Below, one piece after another: positions 5,553 to 9,396 of a DNA stretch of 9,396 bases. The stretch comes from AWTP1-13 sp039808585 (GTDB lineage: Bacteria > Pseudomonadota > Alphaproteobacteria > Rhizobiales > Hyphomicrobiaceae). Each line of letters starts with the position of its first letter. The first letter of the stretch is position 1. The stretch is taken from positions 1 to 9,396 of the forward strand of contig JBDHTJ010000181.1 in the NCBI GenBank assembly GCA_039808585.1, in the 5' to 3' direction. The notes beneath the pieces were generated by a model. That model worked only from the letters and a program-made list of their open reading frames with translations, was not told where the DNA came from and did no database searches. The translations under genes were made by a program, and so were the position numbers.

Positions 5553-7529
5553 CTACACGTTCTGCGGCGCGACGACGGCAATCATCTGACGCGTCGCCAC
5601 TTGCTCGCCGACCCGCACCGATATGCTCGCCACCATGCCTGCATGCGGAGCCGCGATCTGGTGCTGCATCTTCATCGCTTCCAGCACCGCGATCGGCTGT
5701 CCCTTCTCGACGCGGTCTCCGGCTTCTGCCGCCACCATCACGATGCGCCCGTTCATCGGTGCGCGCAGTTCCCCGTTCGCTCCCAGTCCGCTTTCCTCCG
5801 GCCGCTGATAAAGTACGTCCCGGATCGTGAAGTTTCCGTCCCGCATCTGCAGGTGCAGAACGTCGTCATGCACGAGGGCGTAAGCCTTCAGCTCACGGCC
5901 CTGCCAGCGCCAGCGTACAAGGCCGTCGTCCTCTCCAAGCACCTCCAAATCATGCCGGACACTGCCGTGCGCCACGCTGTAGTGGCGGCCCTGCACAACG
6001 GTCACCGTGCACTTGATGGGATTGTTCGCGCCTCCCTCAGTGACCAGCTTGAGAGGCCAGGCCAAAGGTCCGCTGGACGACCATGCCTGCGAGGGATCAT
6101 GGCCGTGCCGACGCGCGCTGGCTTCGAACAGAAGTGCCGCGCTGAGGCACCAGACCGCTTCTCCTGCTTGCTCGGCCGCATTGACAGGAAGATGCTCCGC
6201 GATGAAGCCAGTCGTGGCGCGGCCCGCGACAAAGGCATCGTTGGCGAGGCAGGCGACCAGAAAACAGCGGTTCGTCACAAGGCCCGTCGCGCGCGTCTCG
6301 TCCAGAGCCTCGATAAGCCTCCGCCTTGCTTCCTCGCGCGTGCGGCCATGCGCCACCACCTTCGCGATCATCGGATCGTAGAACGGTGTGACGCGATCGG
6401 AAGCCTTCAGGCCATGATCCACCCGCACCCCTGGCCCCACCGGAGGCTTCCACGCGAGCAGCTCGCCCGACTGCGGCAGGAACCCGAGGTGCGGCGCCTC
6501 CGCATAAAGGCGAGCCTCTATGGCGTGCCCTTGTAGGCGTATGTCCTCCTGGCGCACCGGCAGCCGCTCTCCCTCCGCCACGCGGATCTGCAGCGCCACG
6601 AGATCGAGTCCCGTCACCATTTCCGTCACCGGGTGCTCCACCTGCAGCCGGGTATTCATCTCCAGGAAATAGAAGTGGCCCGCCGCATCGAGCAGGAATT
6701 CCACCGTGCCCGCGTTGGCATAGCCGATGGCACGCGCTGCAGCCACCGCCGCCTCGCCCATGCGCGAACGCAAGGCCGCGTCGACCGCGGGCGAAGGGCA
6801 TTCCTCCAGCACTTTCTGGTGCCGGCGCTGCACCGAGCAGTCACGTTCGCCCAGGTGGATACAGTTGCCATGGCGATCGGCAAGGATCTGCACCTCGACA
6901 TGCCGGGCCGCCGTCACCGCCTTCTCGATGATCAGCTCGTCGGATCCGAACGCATTGAGCGCTTCAGAGCGCGCCGTCGCCAGCGCATTGGCAAGCTCCT
7001 CCGGCGAATGGACAAGCCGCATGCCGCGCCCGCCTCCGCCCGCCGCGGCCTTCACCATCACCGGATACCCGATGCCGTCCGCCTCTCTTGCGATCTGCAG
7101 GTCGCTTGCGTCTTTGGCCTCGAAGCCCGGCACGCAAGGCACACCCGCCTCGCGCATGCACCGCTTGGCAGCAGCCTTGTTGCCCATCGCAGCGATGGCC
7201 TCGGCGGAAGGCCCGATGAATGTGAGGCCACTCTCTTCCACCGCTCTCGCGAAGTCGGCGTTCTCGGAGAGGAAGCCATAGCCCGGGTGGATCGCATCGG
7301 CATCGAGCCGGCGCGCGGCTTTCAGAATCTGCTCCGCATCGAGGTAGCTCAGGCGTGCTTCCGCCGGCCCGATACGCGTTGCGACATCCGCGGTGCGCAC
7401 GTGCAGCGCCTCCGCATCGGCATCGGAGTAAACAGCGGCGGTGCGATAGCCCATGGCTTTCGCCGTGCGCATGATGCGGCATGCGATCTCGCCCCTGTTC
7501 GCGACGAGAATTGTGCGGATCGCCCTCAC
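5553..7529 (-). CDS. Acyl-CoA carboxylase alpha subunit: biotin carboxylase plus biotin carrier (methylcrotonyl/geranyl-CoA type, AtuF- or LiuD-like)
   Basis: This 658-residue cytoplasmic protein uses ATP and bicarbonate to carboxylate its own biotin, then passes the carboxyl group to a carboxyltransferase partner. The biotin carboxylase part (about 1-450) shows ILVANRGEIACRIMRTA at the start, the ATP-grasp glycine loop KAAAGGGGRGM (160-170), ERDCSVQRRHQKV (228-240) and EMNTRLQVEHPVTE with E290, N292, R294 and E298. R340 lies in HAIEAR. A linking BT-type domain spans about 500-575. The carrier domain (about 585-655) holds EAMKMQH with biotinyl Lys620. Length fits the alpha subunits of 3-methylcrotonyl-CoA and geranyl-CoA carboxylases (about 655-665). 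The start is a GTG backed by AAGGGGG four bases away, 18 bases after the hydratase stop, so they are co-translated or nearly so. Two positions differ from the commonest form: A345 where many have Asp (AEDP), and Gln after the AMKM motif instead of Glu. Gene order favours AtuF; substrate is not proven. Confidence 0.93.
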   Translation of the reverse strand: MRAIRTILVANRGEIACRIMRTAKAMGYRTAAVYSDADAEALHVRTADVATRIGPAEARLSYLDAEQILKAARRLDADAIHPGYGFLSENADFARAVEESGLTFIGPSAEAIAAMGNKAAAKRCMREAGVPCVPGFEAKDASDLQIAREADGIGYPVMVKAAAGGGGRGMRLVHSPEELANALATARSEALNAFGSDELIIEKAVTAARHVEVQILADRHGNCIHLGERDCSVQRRHQKVLEECPSPAVDAALRSRMGEAAVAAARAIGYANAGTVEFLLDAAGHFYFLEMNTRLQVEHPVTEMVTGLDLVALQIRVAEGERLPVRQEDIRLQGHAIEARLYAEAPHLGFLPQSGELLAWKPPVGPGVRVDHGLKASDRVTPFYDPMIAKVVAHGRTREEARRRLIEALDETRATGLVTNRCFLVACLANDAFVAGRATTGFIAEHLPVNAAEQAGEAVWCLSAALLFEASARRHGHDPSQAWSSSGPLAWPLKLVTEGGANNPIKCTVTVVQGRHYSVAHGSVRHDLEVLGEDDGLVRWRWQGRELKAYALVHDDVLHLQMRDGNFTIRDVLYQRPEESGLGANGELRAPMNGRIVMVAAEAGDRVEKGQPIAVLEAMKMQHQIAAPHAGMVASISVRVGEQVATRQMIAVVAPQNV

Positions 7530-7533
7530 GCTG

Positions 7534-7540
7534 CCCCCTT
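7534..7540 (-). promoter_or_regulatory. Ribosome binding site for the GTG start of the carboxylase gene
   Basis: AAGGGGG on the minus strand ends four bases before the GTG at 7529-7527, in the 18-base gap after the hydratase stop. It supports an unusual GTG start, and no in-frame ATG lies nearby that would keep the conserved ILVANRGEIA start. Confidence 0.65.
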
Positions 7541-7547
7541 GAGTTGC

Positions 7548-8354
7548 CTAAAGCCGTTCGATCGCAGCGGCCCAGGCGGGCTTGCGCTTTTCCAGGAAGG
7601 CGCCGATGCCTTCCTTCGCGTCCGTGGCGAGCGCGTTGGCGAACATGTGCGAGGCCGTGTCGAGCGCAGGCCCCAGGTCACCCGTACACGACAGCGAGAC
7701 CAGCTTCTTCGTCTCCGCCACTGCTGCCGGCGCGCAGCGCAGCACTTGGTTCACCGCAGCAAGCGCCTTGGCTTCGGCATCCTCCGCTCCATCGGCGACG
7801 TCGTGCACGAGGCCGATACGCTGCGCTTCAAGTGCCGAGAGCCGCAGCCCGAATGAGACCAGTCGTTGCGCCTGCGCAAGTCCGATGCGCTCCACGATGA
7901 AGGGCGTGATCTGCGCCGGCACGATGCCGACGGTCACCTCCGGCGTTCCGATCTGCGCGCTCTTCTCCGCGATCACCCAGTCCGAAACGGCGAGCAGGCC
8001 GACGCCCCCTCCCATGCACGGACCCTCGACCAGCGTCACGAGAGCCTTCGGGAAGGCACGCAGCATCTCGAGGAAGGTGCCGAACCGCCGGTTGCTGGCC
8101 GCCGTCTCTGCGGTGCCGTGTCCTTGCGCGGCATCGCTCTTCTGCATGTTGCGGAAATCGCCCCCGGCCGAGAACACGCCGCCTGTGCCGCGCAGCAACA
8201 CCACACGCACGCCGGCATCGTTCCAGGCTTCGGTGAACGCCTGCCCAAGGTCCGCCAGCATTTGCGGCGACATCGCGTTGCGTGCCTCCGGCCGGTTCAG
8301 CGTCACCTTCAGGAGTGCACCATCCCGCTCGACTTTCAGCGCTTGGCTCGTCAT
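7548..8354 (-). CDS. Enoyl-CoA hydratase/isomerase family (crotonase) protein, AtuE/LiuC-like candidate
   Basis: This 268-residue protein has the crotonase fold, which handles acyl-CoA thioesters through an oxyanion hole. Visible motifs are LNRPEARNAMS (19-29), FSAGGDFRNM (61-70, first oxyanion segment) and GPCMGGGVGLLAVSD (111-125, second segment), followed by IGTPEVTVGIVP (135-146). Compared with rat mitochondrial hydratase, the residue matching Glu164 is kept (E139) but the one matching Glu144 is Gly119. In the pathway suggested by its neighbours it would hydrate the glutaconyl-CoA product of the carboxylase (isohexenylglutaconyl-CoA or 3-methylglutaconyl-CoA). The start is the ATG at 8354-8352, five bases after GGAGGA; an in-frame TTG at 8369 is rejected because it lies upstream of that site. 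It is 43 bases downstream of the dehydrogenase gene and 18 bases before the carboxylase gene, in one apparent operon. Family is certain; exact substrate is inference. Confidence 0.9.
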   Translation of the reverse strand: MTSQALKVERDGALLKVTLNRPEARNAMSPQMLADLGQAFTEAWNDAGVRVVLLRGTGGVFSAGGDFRNMQKSDAAQGHGTAETAASNRRFGTFLEMLRAFPKALVTLVEGPCMGGGVGLLAVSDWVIAEKSAQIGTPEVTVGIVPAQITPFIVERIGLAQAQRLVSFGLRLSALEAQRIGLVHDVADGAEDAEAKALAAVNQVLRCAPAAVAETKKLVSLSCTGDLGPALDTASHMFANALATDAKEGIGAFLEKRKPAWAAAIERL

Positions 8355-8359
8355 GCATG

Positions 8360-8365
8360 TCCTCC
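8360..8365 (-). promoter_or_regulatory. Ribosome binding site that fixes the hydratase start
   Basis: GGAGGA on the minus strand lies five bases before the in-frame ATG at 8354-8352. A second ATG at 8358-8356 is out of frame, and a TTG at 8369-8367 is in frame but upstream of the site. Confidence 0.75.
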
Positions 8366-8397
8366 GCAAGTCCGATCCCGTTGGCCAACGCCATTGC

Positions 8398-9396
<999 letters not shown>

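Noticed and set aside
6633..7856. Plus-strand open frame (407 codons) opposite the carboxylase and hydratase genes
   Set aside because: It crosses two well-supported minus-strand genes and their junction, has low-complexity Arg/His-rich translation and no family resemblance.

Overview
The window is G+C-rich and densely coding. It most resembles an alphaproteobacterial chromosome, probably Hyphomicrobiales or a relative. The clearest taxonomic hint is the chemoreceptor: its hairpin tip reads NAGVEAARAGEAGRGF, where many other bacteria have NAAVEAARAGEAGRGF, and its C-terminus is DWQDF. Both are common in alphaproteobacterial receptors. The assignment is inference from family knowledge; no rRNA or tRNA gene is present to confirm it. 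I see no CRISPR array, transposase, integrase or plasmid origin.

Left part (1-3965). A minus-strand fragment (1-135) encodes the N-terminus of a small protein that looks like a dimeric alpha/beta-barrel monooxygenase-type protein. It is divergent from a plus-strand gene for a periplasmic family-5 solute-binding protein (297-1895) with no transporter permease or ATPase gene beside it. Next, on the same strand, is a methyl-accepting chemotaxis protein with a periplasmic Cache sensor (2046-3965). The binding protein and the receptor could share a ligand, but this is only a positional hypothesis.

Middle part (3966-5552). A palindrome-bearing intergenic region precedes an exported DsbA-family thiol oxidoreductase (CPYC active site, 4225-5013). 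This is followed by a 67-residue DUF2892/YgaP-type membrane protein (5174-5377). The oxidoreductase ends in an extra Cys pair (CRLC at the very C-terminus). Several stem-loops lie in the short non-coding gaps here.

Right part (5553-9396, minus strand). Three closely spaced genes read leftward: acyl-CoA dehydrogenase (cut by the window edge), enoyl-CoA hydratase and the biotin-carrying alpha subunit of an acyl-CoA carboxylase. The order dehydrogenase, hydratase, biotin carboxylase matches atuD-atuE-atuF of the acyclic-terpene (citronellol/geraniol) pathway. The leucine liu operon usually has the carboxyltransferase between dehydrogenase and hydratase. The dehydrogenase also carries its presumed catalytic Glu at the isovaleryl-CoA-dehydrogenase position, which fits a 3-methyl-branched substrate. 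The expected carboxyltransferase (beta) gene would lie beyond 9396 and would decide between geranyl-CoA, methylcrotonyl-CoA or another substrate.

Overall this is mostly ordinary metabolism and chemotaxis. I found no convincing undescribed system. The best leads are the branched-acyl-CoA module with its shifted catalytic residues and the DsbA/DUF2892 pair.
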